A DNA stretch of 64,000 nucleotides from a virus. The stretch is from the IMG/VR virus record IMGVR_UViG_3300025098_003626, positions 1-64,000 of that record; one strand, written 5' to 3'. A program made the translations under genes and the position numbers. Under the pieces are notes generated by a model that saw nothing but the letters and a program-made list of their open reading frames with translations, was not told where the DNA came from and did no database searches. Shown piece by piece: positions 49,333 to 56,175 of the stretch; position 1 is the stretch's first letter; each line of letters starts with the position of its first letter.

Positions 49333-49485
49333 TTAGATTTTTTGTAATCTTGGATCTGAACTTAGTATGTTCTTTTCAGCTCTTGGTCTAGACAAACGAT
49401 TCTCAGCCATTTTGCGTATTATTGCTTTATGTGCTAGTTCTGTTTTTCTTTTCTTACGAGCTAGTTCGAAGTCTTTGTGATTCAT
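49333..49485 (-). CDS. Small basic protein, 50 residues
   Basis: The ORF has a GGGAGAG site and encodes a highly basic helical protein (ELARKKRKTELAHKAIIRKM...). It lies between iscU and the zinc-ribbon gene, on the same strand. The 74 bases between its start and the iscU stop hold no ORF. It is possibly nucleic-acid binding; the family is not recognised. Confidence 0.5.
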   Translation of the reverse strand: MNHKDFELARKKRKTELAHKAIIRKMAENRLSRPRAEKNILSSDPRLQKI

Positions 49486-49559
49486 AACACTCTCCCTTTT
49501 ACAGTTAAGTGCGTTCCTTCGCTTAGTGCTACTTCCGGGCTTATTGCCTGAACGTAATA

Positions 49560-49937
49560 TTATTTAGCTCTAGATTGGTAGTCTTTTATTGCTGATTTGA
49601 TTGCATCTTCGGCAAGTACACTGCAATGTATCTTAACTGGCGGTAGTGCAAGTTCTTCTACAATGTCCATATTCTTAACTGCTGATGCTTCGTCTAGTGT
49701 CATTCCTTTTACCATTTCAGTTACTAAACTTGAACTTGCTATTGCACTACCGCAACCGTAAGTTTTGAATTTAGCATCTACAATAACGTTATCTTCTACT
49801 TCTATCTGTAGACGCATAACATCACCGCAGGCAGGTGCTCCTACCATTCCTGTTCCGATGTTATCTTTACTAGGATCAAACTTTCCAACGTTGCGGGGGT
49901 TTTCGTAATGGTCCATTACTTTTTCTGAGTAGGCCAT
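49560..49937 (-). CDS. iscU: Iron-sulfur scaffold IscU
   Basis: The 125-residue protein is full length for IscU. Cys37, Cys62 and Cys105 are the cluster ligands, Asp39 is conserved, and LPPVK (98-102) is the HscA-recognition motif. IscU assembles 2Fe-2S clusters on sulfur from IscS and hands them on. No IscS is in the window, so host IscS must supply sulfur. A CATAAATA late octamer lies upstream, as for iscA. The phage DnaJ-like protein could act as co-chaperone, which is speculation. Confidence 0.96.
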   Translation of the reverse strand: MAYSEKVMDHYENPRNVGKFDPSKDNIGTGMVGAPACGDVMRLQIEVEDNVIVDAKFKTYGCGSAIASSSLVTEMVKGMTLDEASAVKNMDIVEELALPPVKIHCSVLAEDAIKSAIKDYQSRAK

Positions 49938-49965
49938 ATAATAGTCTCTGTAGTTATACTACATT

Positions 49966-49973
49966 TATTTATG
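49966..49973 (-). promoter_or_regulatory. Late promoter octamer CATAAATA for iscU
   Basis: CATAAATA on the minus strand lies 28 bases before the iscU ATG, just after the tRNA-Glu gene. Confidence 0.6.
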
Positions 49974-49982
49974 ACCATTAGT

Positions 49983-50057
49983 TGGTAGTCCCAAGGGGAA
50001 TCGAACCCCTCTTTTCAGGATGAAAACCTGATGTCCTAACCGATAGACGATGGGACC
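49983..50057 (-). tRNA. tRNA-Glu (TTC anticodon)
   Basis: The acceptor GGTCCCA/TGGGACT pairs with one G-T end pair; CCA is encoded. The anticodon stem TCAGG/CCTGA encloses TTTTCAT, giving TTC. The T-arm GAGGGG-TTCGATT-CCCCTT is regular. Confidence 0.9.
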
Positions 50058-50067
50058 ATATCTTACT

Positions 50068-50142
50068 TGGCTGGAACGATAGGACTCGAACCTATAATCA
50101 CTTGTACCAAAAACAAGGGCATTACCATTATGCTACGTTCCA
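50068..50142 (-). tRNA. tRNA-Gln (TTG anticodon)
   Basis: The acceptor TGGAACG/CGTTCCA is perfect, G73, CCA encoded. The anticodon stem CTTGT/ACAAG encloses TTTTGGT, giving TTG. Confidence 0.9.
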
Positions 50143-50155
50143 TTACCAGTTAAAC

Positions 50156-50231
50156 TGGTGCCGGCACACGGACTCGAACCGCGGACCTACTGATTACAAA
50201 TCAGTTGCTCTACCAACTGAGCTATGCCGGC
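50156..50231 (-). tRNA. tRNA-Thr (TGT anticodon)
   Basis: The acceptor GCCGGCA/TGCCGGC is perfect, A73, CCA encoded. The anticodon stem ACTGA/TCAGT encloses TTTGTAA, giving TGT. The D-arm is canonical (TAGCTCAGTTGGTAGAGCA). Confidence 0.92.
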
Positions 50232-50233
50232 AT

Positions 50234-50323
50234 TGGCGGAAGATGTAGGATTCGAACCCACGGTAGAGTCACCCCTACGACGGTTTAGTAAACCGCTCCT
50301 TTAAACCACTCAGGCAATCTTCC
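50234..50323 (-). tRNA. tRNA-Ser with ACT anticodon (class II)
   Basis: The acceptor GGAAGAT/ATCTTCC is perfect, G73, CCA encoded. A long variable arm (GTAG/CTAC stem) marks Ser. The anticodon stem GCGGT/ACCGT encloses TTACTAA, giving anticodon ACT where tRNA-Ser(GCT) is usual. A34 is rare in bacterial tRNAs. Confidence 0.85.
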
Positions 50324-50330
50324 AGTTTGT

Positions 50331-50338
50331 TATTTATT
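50331..50338 (-). promoter_or_regulatory. Late octamer AATAAATA before the tRNA cluster
   Basis: AATAAATA on the minus strand ends 7 bases before the 5' end of tRNA-Ser and overlaps the end of the glycine-zipper gene. It could start a tRNA precursor transcript. Confidence 0.45.
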
Positions 50339-50744
50339 TTGTAAACTTTAGTCTTTGTTGTTTACCGTTATACATAAAAGTTACAACCGAATGACTATAA
50401 ACTTCACGCTGTGATTCTTCATATCTAGTTTCAATTTGACACTCTCGACGTGTACCACTTGGTTTCTTTTGTGCTTTATCTGCACCAATAACTCCTCCAA
50501 GTATTGCACCTGCCGCGGCACCTTTATCATTACCACCTAGTACTTTACCTAGTACACCGCCAATAATCATTCCGCCCAAGGCACCTTCTCCTGCATTAGA
50601 TCCTTGAACAGTTACATCTTTACACACTTCAACTCTGTAAGGTGTTTGCTCAATAACTATTTTATATTGATCTGTTACAGTTTCAGCTATTGCTGATGTA
50701 GACATCAAAGTAAAAATTCCTGCTGTAATAAATTTATTCATCAT
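50334..50744 (-). CDS. Exported glycine-zipper protein (17-kDa antigen-like)
   Basis: The 136-residue protein has a signal peptide of about 20 residues ending in AIAE. The central GMIIGGVLGKVLGGN...GAAAGAILGGVIGAD is a glycine-zipper double hairpin as in Rick_17kDa_Anti/OmpA-like lipoprotein families; there is no lipobox Cys. A C-terminal basic region with a CQIETRYEESQREV segment follows. It probably inserts into or sits at the outer membrane. A phage copy may alter the host envelope. It starts with two ATG codons and an AAAGGAG site. Confidence 0.75.
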   Translation of the reverse strand: MMNKFITAGIFTLMSTSAIAETVTDQYKIVIEQTPYRVEVCKDVTVQGSNAGEGALGGMIIGGVLGKVLGGNDKGAAAGAILGGVIGADKAQKKPSGTRRECQIETRYEESQREVYSHSVVTFMYNGKQQRLKFTK

Positions 50745-50907
50745 TGTCTCCTTTTAATTGTTTAATTCTATCTTTCATCCAACCAATTGCGGTATGTATA
50801 TGTCCTGTGTCATGTTCTTGTAACTGACTCTGTGCATATTTAACTTCATCTTCTAAGTACTTGACTCGGATAAGGTTTCCGCTAAAGTCTTTTAATTTTC
50901 CTTCCAA
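50734..50907 (-). CDS. Small coiled-coil protein, TTG start
   Basis: A 57-residue ORF is open from TTG at 50907 (AGGTGAG upstream) through a helical, charged sequence (YLEDEVKYAQSQLQEHDTG...) to a stop that overlaps the glycine-zipper start. It overlaps the preceding gene end by 16 bases. The non-ATG start lowers certainty, but the frame and spacing fit the operon. Confidence 0.5.
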   Translation of the reverse strand: MEGKLKDFSGNLIRVKYLEDEVKYAQSQLQEHDTGHIHTAIGWMKDRIKQLKGDNDE

Positions 50908-51242
50908 AACTCACCTAACCTTACTTTGTAATCTTCTTTAGCAATAACTTCAATGTTAGTTACTCGGTCGTATCTAAAACTACGAAAGCCTTTTGATTCA
51001 ACTGCCCACACTGCACAGACTTTGTCCGATATCTCTCGAACTTTCTTTTGGGTGATTGCATCATCTTTTTTAGCTGGAGGAAGAAAGTCTGCAATAAGTG
51101 TACAAGGCATTTTGCGTTCATCACCATTTAATTTTTTAAATGTAACTACTGCTACTTCTTTCTTTAACAACTCCATAAGTGCATCTCTTGTTGGGATGCC
51201 TTTTAAACTTGCTACTGTTTCTTCTACAGTTGTATCTACCAT
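50892..51242 (-). CDS. DUF2693-like small protein
   Basis: The product has 116 residues from the ATG at 51242, six bases after GGAG (the longer frame starts with GTG). The middle reads VAVVTFKKLNGDERKMPCTL and the end VCAVWAVESKGFRSFRYDRV, the order of the DUF2693/SH3-like proteins of T4-like phages. The function is unknown; binding to nucleic acid or protein is possible. It is in a run of small early-type genes. Confidence 0.7.
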   Translation of the reverse strand: MVDTTVEETVASLKGIPTRDALMELLKKEVAVVTFKKLNGDERKMPCTLIADFLPPAKKDDAITQKKVREISDKVCAVWAVESKGFRSFRYDRVTNIEVIAKEDYKVRLGEFWKEN

Positions 51243-51260
51243 ATTATTCTCCACTTTTTA

Positions 51261-51368
51261 TTATTGCTGTGTACTGTAAAATTGACACTGAGAACAGTTA
51301 GTATAAATTACTGTTAGGACAGTTGCTAACATAAACAGTACAATGAAAATTTGTTTACCCATGCTCAT
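51261..51368 (-). CDS. Very small membrane protein, 35 residues
   Basis: The ORF MSMGKQIFIVLFMLATVLTV is a single membrane segment with a short Cys-containing tail (TNCSQC). It lies between genes of the same strand with only 4 bases to the next stop. It is short, so it may be chance, but the hydrophobic design and spacing favour a gene. Confidence 0.45.
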   Translation of the reverse strand: MSMGKQIFIVLFMLATVLTVIYTNCSQCQFYSTQQ

Positions 51369-51372
51369 GGAA

Positions 51373-51537
51373 CTATAACTCCTCTACAATACCAAGTATT
51401 TCTGCAACAAGAAATCCTACGGCTAACCAGCCCCAACTATATGTAACTAATGCAACTACACAACCTGCAATACGTACTGCACTTTTTACAAGACTAATAT
51501 AAAAATGTTTCTTACTTACGTCTACTGGTTCAGCCAT
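51373..51537 (-). CDS. Small membrane protein, 54 residues
   Basis: A basic-acidic N-terminus (MAEPVDVSKKHF) is followed by two hydrophobic segments (about 14-32 and 35-50). Its ATG overlaps the clpP stop as TAATG, indicating coupling to clpP. The function is unknown. Confidence 0.6.
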   Translation of the reverse strand: MAEPVDVSKKHFYISLVKSAVRIAGCVVALVTYSWGWLAVGFLVAEILGIVEEL

Positions 51538-52127
51538 TACATTTTCTCCACAATGCGATCAATAAGTCCGTACTCAAGAGCTTGCTGTGCAGACATAAAT
51601 GTATCTCTATCCATGTCTCTAGTAAAGTCCTCAAATGTTTTACCTTTAGTGTTGTGCTTTACATACAAATTAGTAAGCATTTCTTTATAGTGCATAATCT
51701 CTTTGTATGAGATTTCAATATCACTAGCCATACCTCTTGCTCCGCCACTAGGCTGATGAATCATGTGCCTTGCGTGTGGTAACATCATTCTATGTCCTGC
51801 TTCTCCTGCCTGTGCTAGGAAACTACCCATTGAACATGCTTGACCCATTACAATAGTATGTACTGGTGACTTAATAAATTGCATTGTATCGTAAATGCTT
51901 AGACCGTCACTGATAACACCGCCTGGACTATTAATATAAAAACTAATAGGCTTACCTGGTGCTTGTGATTCTAAGAATAATAATTGTGATACAATTAGAC
52001 TTGCTGACATTGAATTAACATCAGTGTCCATAATTATAATACGGTCCTTTAGTAGTCGACTATAAATGTCATAACTACGTTCACCTTTAGATTCTTTTTC
52101 AACAACAACTGGTACTAAATTAGGCAT
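51537..52127 (-). CDS. clpP: ClpP protease
   Basis: The 196-residue protein is full length, with Ser99 (GQACSMGS), His124 (HMIHQPSGG) and Asp175 (DMDRDTF) forming the catalytic triad, and INSPGGVISDGLSIYD conserved. ClpP forms the tetradecameric proteolytic chamber fed by ClpA or ClpX. The phage also has ClpA with an IGF loop at 2.7-4.9 kb, so a complete phage ClpAP is possible. It overlaps both neighbours slightly. Confidence 0.96.
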   Translation of the reverse strand: MPNLVPVVVEKESKGERSYDIYSRLLKDRIIIMDTDVNSMSASLIVSQLLFLESQAPGKPISFYINSPGGVISDGLSIYDTMQFIKSPVHTIVMGQACSMGSFLAQAGEAGHRMMLPHARHMIHQPSGGARGMASDIEISYKEIMHYKEMLTNLYVKHNTKGKTFEDFTRDMDRDTFMSAQQALEYGLIDRIVEKM

Positions 52128-52320
52128 CTTTCCACTCCATTAACGGATCAACTGATTGCGAGTCGTGCCAGTCAGTTTGATCTTTATTAAATTTACGTGA
52201 TGTTATTTCTTTACGTAGCATACCGTCTTTGATTCGATATGTAATTAGTTCTTGTTTAACAACACCTGTAGGTTCAGTTTGAAAAGCACTTACAAGTGGG
52301 CCATCGTATTTTTCGTTCAT
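52120..52320 (-). CDS. Small hypothetical protein, 66 residues
   Basis: The soluble, charged protein (LVSAFQTEPTGVVKQELITYRIKDG) has no Cys and overlaps the clpP start by 8 bases and the upstream stop by one base. I recall related small proteins next to early genes of marine T4-like phages, without function. Tight packing supports reality. Confidence 0.6.
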   Translation of the reverse strand: MNEKYDGPLVSAFQTEPTGVVKQELITYRIKDGMLRKEITSRKFNKDQTDWHDSQSVDPLMEWKDA

Positions 52321-52541
52321 TATCGTCCTTCCTTTACATTATATGATTCTGGTCCTGGTGTAGTAAATTCGTATCCAAACGCATTACCTACATACACTCT
52401 TCCGTTATATTTCATATGGATTTTGTTAGTAGCCATAAACACATTCATAGACTCTTTAGTTCTAAAGTTATCTACTTCTGCTTCTACAATCTTATCGTTG
52501 TTTGTACATGTTACCATGCATTTGTTTTCAAATACTTCCAT
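52320..52541 (-). CDS. Small hypothetical protein, 73 residues
   Basis: The start at 52541 (MEVFENKCMVTC) has AAGGTG upstream and follows the preceding stop; the longer frame overlaps that gene. It is predicted beta-rich with two Cys near the N-terminus and ends GPESYNVKEGR. The family is not recognised. Confidence 0.55.
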   Translation of the reverse strand: MEVFENKCMVTCTNNDKIVEAEVDNFRTKESMNVFMATNKIHMKYNGRVYVGNAFGYEFTTPGPESYNVKEGR

Positions 52542-52542
52542 T

Positions 52543-53262
52543 TTACACCTTATAAAGTTTAACGTAGTTAAGTCTAGTTTCGTTTGCACTAAACAATTTG
52601 TTTTTTGTTTGAGCTTTTACTTTGCCTTTTACACGTAGCATACGGCCTACGTCATATGGAAACTTATTCATAAAGCTCACTAAGTTTCCATCTATAACTG
52701 CTGTGTAGTTATAGCTCTCCCAATGTTCGCTGTAACGCTTGTCGAGAATCTTTATAACACCTTCAACAATATCTTTTTCTTTGCCTAGGTATTGGCTGTC
52801 ACGATACTCAATACGGATTTCTTTTGTAAGTCCTGTTTCGTGTTTGTCACGTTTTACAAACTCTGGTACAAATGCAATAAGTCCTAGTCTAGTAACAGGT
52901 ACATTGTTTTCTGCTACTGCGTTAATTATATCACGTTTGAAATTATCTAGGTCAGCAAGTCCTAACATTACATAACGTTTCATCCATTTATGTATTTCTG
53001 CTACTTCTTCGTAGTCTTGTGCTGTTAGTGTAGGCTTTACATAATCGGTTGGCGCATGAAAATCAAAGAAGAATCTAACAATCTCTTTGTTACTAAACTG
53101 TGTTTTGTTTTCTGGTTCTGAAAAGCGTCTGGTATCTTTGATATAATTACCATTAATACGTTGTGCCGCTACTGCAATAGCAAGTGCATCTTGTATAGGT
53201 ACTGTCTTCAATGGTAAAACGTTTTCATTCTTTACGTATCCGTCTTTAACTTGTGTCAACAT
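52543..53262 (-). CDS. Early hypothetical protein, possible OB-fold C-terminus
   Basis: The 239-residue protein has a helical N-terminal part and a C-terminal beta region (YTAVIDGNLVSFMNKFP...MLRVKGKVKAQTKNKLF...ETRLNYVKLYKV) that resembles an OB-fold-like barrel. No metal or catalytic motif is evident. A consensus sigma70 promoter lies 30 bases upstream. It may bind single-stranded nucleic acid; I do not recognise a named family. Confidence 0.6.
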   Translation of the reverse strand: MLTQVKDGYVKNENVLPLKTVPIQDALAIAVAAQRINGNYIKDTRRFSEPENKTQFSNKEIVRFFFDFHAPTDYVKPTLTAQDYEEVAEIHKWMKRYVMLGLADLDNFKRDIINAVAENNVPVTRLGLIAFVPEFVKRDKHETGLTKEIRIEYRDSQYLGKEKDIVEGVIKILDKRYSEHWESYNYTAVIDGNLVSFMNKFPYDVGRMLRVKGKVKAQTKNKLFSANETRLNYVKLYKV

Positions 53263-53291
53263 TTTAAGCCTTTAATTAATTTTACTTGTAT

Positions 53292-53320
53292 ATTATAGCA
53301 TCTACTAATACACTTGTCAA
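53292..53320 (-). promoter_or_regulatory. Consensus sigma70 promoter
   Basis: On the minus strand: TTGACA, 17-base spacer, TATAAT. It drives the 53262-50334 run that includes clpP. Confidence 0.75.
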
Positions 53321-53323
53321 GTA

Positions 53324-53791
53324 TTAATCTTCCAAAACCCAATGTTTTTTTGCAAGTCCTTCTGCTTCACAGTAACGTATAAACAATCCTATTTCACGTC
53401 CGTGTGCTTCTATTTCCCAAGGTTGATCCCAGTAAGTAGGTTCTTTAGGTAACCACTTACCTTTCCAGCGATGCTTGTTAGTACGCCCGCTTTCGTAAAG
53501 TTCTCCACGTGCAAATTGCTTTACGTGTACAAATTCATGTGCTACAGTTTCTAATAGTCTACGTAATTTGATTTTCTTATTAATATCTATATCAAATTCT
53601 CTTGGACGAGCCGCATCTGCATAGTCAGTAGGTATGCAATAACCATAGCTCTCGTCTTTGCCAAAGTCACGAAGTCTTATATTAAGTTCAAGACTATGCA
53701 TACGTGGCATTAGTTTAGATTTACAGAAACGTAAAATCTTTTCAGTATGCTTGCGTTGAGACTTCGAGCCGCCTGTAAAGTTAATCTGCAT
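53324..53791 (-). CDS. SprT-like zinc metallopeptidase
   Basis: The 155-residue protein's ETVAHEFVHVKQFARGEL holds the HExxH zinc motif (HEFVH) and the later EIEAHGREIG gives a third ligand candidate. The rest (DIDINKKIKLRRLLETVAHE) fits SprT/WSS1-like minimal proteases linked to DNA-protein repair. It has its own sigma70-type promoter, so it is early. The target is unknown; release of DNA-bound proteins or degradation of a host factor are options. Confidence 0.8.
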   Translation of the reverse strand: MQINFTGGSKSQRKHTEKILRFCKSKLMPRMHSLELNIRLRDFGKDESYGYCIPTDYADAARPREFDIDINKKIKLRRLLETVAHEFVHVKQFARGELYESGRTNKHRWKGKWLPKEPTYWDQPWEIEAHGREIGLFIRYCEAEGLAKKHWVLED

Positions 53792-53818
53792 CTATCGTTC
53801 CTCTGTTAGTATCTTATT

Positions 53819-53847
53819 ATTATACTACTATTTACGACAAATGTCAA
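53819..53847 (-). promoter_or_regulatory. Consensus sigma70 promoter for SprT-like gene
   Basis: On the minus strand: TTGACA, 17-base spacer, TATAAT, 27 bases before the start. Confidence 0.75.
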
Positions 53848-53856
53848 GTTTTTTGG

Positions 53857-54330
53857 CTATAACATATACTCAAAGTTTTGGCAAGAATCGTGCTTTGCGA
53901 CTAGTTTAGCGCCGTTGCGTAGATGAAAACGCTCTGCCATCTCAGTTAAAGGGCTCAAAGTTACGAATCTTTTGGCTTTTTTGACACGTTTTAGCTCACG
54001 AGCAACATCAAATACTATCTCACGGCCAGCACCTTTTGAGTAACTCCATACAGTATAAAACACTGCAATGTCGCCTTTTTGTCCGTCTTGACATGCTTGT
54101 TGACTATACAAATCTAGCTCATATTCGTCCTTAGGAACTTCATTAGTATAGGCTACACATATAATTGCACGTATATCATCATCTGGATAATGTTCTACTG
54201 CATACTTACTTTCATATAATGCATATACTTCTCTGTCTGCATCTAACCTAAAGTCAGATGTTAAGTGTGGACGTACAGGATCGTCCTTTAAAATAATTTT
54301 TACTTTGTCTTTACCAATACTCGTTATCAC
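53857..54330 (-). CDS. GNAT-like acetyltransferase fold, uncertain
   Basis: The 157-residue protein has a beta-rich middle (IRAIICVAYTNEVP, DIAVFYTVWSYSKGAGREIV) and a C-terminal VTLSPLTEMAERFHLRNGAKLV resembling GNAT motif B, where a helix precedes the acyl-CoA site. A clear Q/RxxGxG/A loop is only partly kept (SKGAGREI). The call is fold-level; the substrate is unknown. It overlaps the upstream gene by 20 bases. Confidence 0.55.
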   Translation of the reverse strand: MITSIGKDKVKIILKDDPVRPHLTSDFRLDADREVYALYESKYAVEHYPDDDIRAIICVAYTNEVPKDEYELDLYSQQACQDGQKGDIAVFYTVWSYSKGAGREIVFDVARELKRVKKAKRFVTLSPLTEMAERFHLRNGAKLVAKHDSCQNFEYML

Positions 54331-54616
54331 GTTGTCCTCTTTTCACTAGTAGTGCTTTGTTATATTTAAGTGCAAATAAAGTTGCTTGTTTTGAGTCTTC
54401 TACATCTACATATATATCACAACGACAGTATGTAGCTCCAGGTAGTATTTGACTGTCACTTCTAACATAGACTAAATCAAATCCTGGTTGATTGCATTGT
54501 AGGAATAGTTCGTCGCCTAGTTCGCGCCTTACCCATATGTCTTCCATTTCCATGCGGGCGTGGTTCCATTTATATTCACACTGGGATAGAAAAAATCTCA
54601 ATTGGTTTGTTTCCAT
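54311..54616 (-). CDS. Hypothetical protein, 101 residues
   Basis: The soluble protein has an aromatic, charged N-terminus (QLRFFLSQCEYKWNHARMEM), a beta-like middle (FDLVYVRSDSQ) and three further Cys (CNQP, YCRCDI). It overlaps both neighbours, indicating tight coupling in the early run from the peroxiredoxin promoter. The family is not recognised. Confidence 0.55.
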   Translation of the reverse strand: METNQLRFFLSQCEYKWNHARMEMEDIWVRRELGDELFLQCNQPGFDLVYVRSDSQILPGATYCRCDIYVDVEDSKQATLFALKYNKALLVKRGQRDNEYW

Positions 54617-54783
54617 TTTTCATATGCTTCTTCAAATCCTTCTAACGCATATTGAGATCTTTCATGATTACCCCATAGTCTTTTAAAGTAACCGTTATAA
54701 GAATCTTTCATAGTTTCAAATTCTACTAAATGTCCTTTAACCATATAAAAGATTCTTGCAATTTCTTTTTCGTCTATGTCCAT
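54598..54783 (-). CDS. Small hypothetical protein, 61 residues
   Basis: The start at 54783 (MDIDEKEIARIFYM) overlaps the upstream stop as TAATG; a start at 54792 is also possible. The protein is helical and charged, with many aromatic residues (YNGYFKRLWGNHERSQYAL). The function is unknown. Confidence 0.5.
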   Translation of the reverse strand: MDIDEKEIARIFYMVKGHLVEFETMKDSYNGYFKRLWGNHERSQYALEGFEEAYEKWKQTN

Positions 54784-54992
54784 TACCACCATCCTATAGT
54801 TTTAGAATTACCTGCTATAATCATAAGACAAGTAGTAACATGCAACACAATCCAAAAGGTACGAAAGGCCAGTGCCTTCTTTACATCTGATTGTGTAATA
54901 GGAAGGAACTCTGGCTTATCGTTGTCATCAATGCCAACTGGCATGCCAACGGTTCTAGCCCATACTCTAAGCCATCGCCGTTGTCCGCTCAT
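54783..54992 (-). CDS. Small membrane-associated protein, 69 residues
   Basis: The basic N-terminus (SGQRRWLRVWARTVGMPVG) is followed by an acidic linker and one C-terminal hydrophobic segment (about 45-62). I recall similar proteins in marine T4-like phages. Its ATG overlaps the peroxiredoxin stop as TAATG, so the two are coupled. The role is unknown. Confidence 0.6.
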   Translation of the reverse strand: MSGQRRWLRVWARTVGMPVGIDDNDKPEFLPITQSDVKKALAFRTFWIVLHVTTCLMIIAGNSKTIGWW

Positions 54993-55513
54993 TAGTGATT
55001 ACCTTTGAGGTAGTCTAAACAATTCTTTGGAGTTGATTGCTCATACGGATCATCATCAGCACCTTCGTTGTTGATGCCAGGTTCTTGCCACCATTGCTCA
55101 ACTACGCCGTCATTGACAATACACATAAAACGCCAACTACGTAACCCAAAGCCTAGATGGTTTTTACCAATAAGCATTCCTAAGAAACGTGTCATATTAC
55201 CACTACCGTCTGGAATAACTTTTACGTGTTTGATACCCTGGTCTTTTGACCAAGCGTTCATTACAAATGCATCGTTAACACTCATACAATAAACTTCGTC
55301 AATATCATTATTACGAATGTTATCGTAGCTTTCTTCAAACCCTGGTAGTTGGTATTCACTACACGTAGGTGTAAAGGCACCCGGTAGGCTGAATAATACT
55401 ACTCGCTTGCCTTTGAAGTAATCTTCTGTTGTTTTATCTTCCCAACGATAATCTTCACCATCGCGGACTCTTGTTTTAAATGTTACATGCGGTAACTTAA
55501 AACCTTCAATCAT
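54992..55513 (-). CDS. Peroxiredoxin (Prx5/redoxin-like)
   Basis: The 173-residue protein contains VVLFSLPGAFTPTCSEYQLP with the peroxidatic Cys in the Prx5 motif P-x3-T-x2-C, then DEVYCMSVNDAFVMNAW and FLGMLIGKNHLGFGLRSWRF. It reduces peroxides in the cytoplasm using host thiols. It has a sigma70-type promoter with a perfect 12-bp palindrome in the spacer, so it may be regulated and early. It would protect infected cells against oxidative stress. Confidence 0.93.
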   Translation of the reverse strand: MIEGFKLPHVTFKTRVRDGEDYRWEDKTTEDYFKGKRVVLFSLPGAFTPTCSEYQLPGFEESYDNIRNNDIDEVYCMSVNDAFVMNAWSKDQGIKHVKVIPDGSGNMTRFLGMLIGKNHLGFGLRSWRFMCIVNDGVVEQWWQEPGINNEGADDDPYEQSTPKNCLDYLKGNH

Positions 55514-55545
55514 AGTCTTTAATCTCCATTGTTAGTATTAGTGTA

Positions 55546-55574
55546 ATATTAACACCTATAGGTGCAAAAGTCAA
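55546..55574 (-). promoter_or_regulatory. Peroxiredoxin promoter with palindromic spacer
   Basis: On the minus strand: TTGACT, 17-base spacer, TAATAT. The spacer carries the perfect palindrome CACCTATAGGTG (55553-55564), a likely operator. A TATAAATA octamer lies further upstream on the same strand (55595-55602). Confidence 0.7.
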
Positions 55575-55615
55575 CCTATATTTTCTTACTCAAATATTTA
55601 TAAATTGCATAATAA

Positions 55616-55643
55616 TTGCATTGCAAACATGGCTAAATATAAT
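55616..55643 (+). promoter_or_regulatory. Probable promoter of plus-strand small operon
   Basis: TTGCAT, 16-base spacer, TATAAT on the plus strand, 33 bases before the first ORF at 55677. It diverges from the peroxiredoxin promoter. Confidence 0.5.
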
Positions 55644-55676
55644 TAGGGTCAACGAAGTATAGAGGGCAAAGTAAAT

Positions 55677-55955
55677 ATGGATTTTTTAACAATAGCAAAA
55701 GATTTAGGATTCCCAATCGCAGGGGCACTTGGTGCTGGCGGCTTTGTATTTTTAACACTTAAATTTATCCTAGCAGGTGTTACTGACTCTGTGACTACAC
55801 TCAAAGGAATTATTGGATCTCTTGACAATCGTGTTCAAACTATGAACAACGACTTAGTTAAGATTGATGCACTACTGAGTCACGCATTACATATTAAACC
55901 AAACGTAGACAGAATTGCCGCTAACGAAGGCAAGGATGACGCAAGACGAGATTAA
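55677..55955 (+). CDS. Small membrane protein with coiled coil (paralogue A)
   Basis: The 92-residue protein starts FLTIAKDLGFPIAGALGAGG, continuing into one membrane segment (about 11-33), then a coiled coil (GIIGSLDNRVQTMNNDLVKI). A second gene 220 bases on has the same KDLGFPV..ALG start and layout. The topology is like small holin or hemolysin-type phage proteins, but a lysis role is only a suggestion. Confidence 0.65.
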   Translation: MDFLTIAKDLGFPIAGALGAGGFVFLTLKFILAGVTDSVTTLKGIIGSLDNRVQTMNNDLVKIDALLSHALHIKPNVDRIAANEGKDDARRD

Positions 55956-55968
55956 AGGAGAAACTAAA

Positions 55969-56172
55969 ATGATGTGGTTAGATTACACAATTAACCAAGC
56001 ACCAGGAAGAGGCTTTAAAGTCGAAGGTGACACTCCAACAGAAGTAATGGACAAAGGCTTGTATAAGCCAGGCGATGTGTTTATTGTTAATGAAAGCGGC
56101 TGGCTAGTTAAGTCAGACGAATTATCATCAATGATAATCAAACACGAAGCAAAGAAAAAGGAACCAGCATAA
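55969..56172 (+). CDS. Small hypothetical protein, 67 residues
   Basis: The start at 55969 (MMWLDYTINQAPGRGFKVEG) has a strong AAAGGAG site; the longer frame overlaps the previous gene. It has a compact beta-type sequence (LYKPGDVFIVNESGWLVKSDE) with a basic tail (KHEAKKKEPA). It is part of the plus-strand small operon, 3 bases before paralogue B. The function is unknown. Confidence 0.6.
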   Translation: MMWLDYTINQAPGRGFKVEGDTPTEVMDKGLYKPGDVFIVNESGWLVKSDELSSMIIKHEAKKKEPA

Positions 56173-56175
56173 TCT

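Noticed and set aside
48889-50323. tRNA cluster as a prophage attachment site
   Set aside because: All tRNAs are complete with CCA, no direct repeats or integrase are visible, and the context is a lytic T4-like genome.
55595-55602. TATAAATA octamer as a late promoter for peroxiredoxin
   Set aside because: It lies over 80 bases upstream of the start, beyond a better sigma70-type promoter, so a functional role is doubtful.
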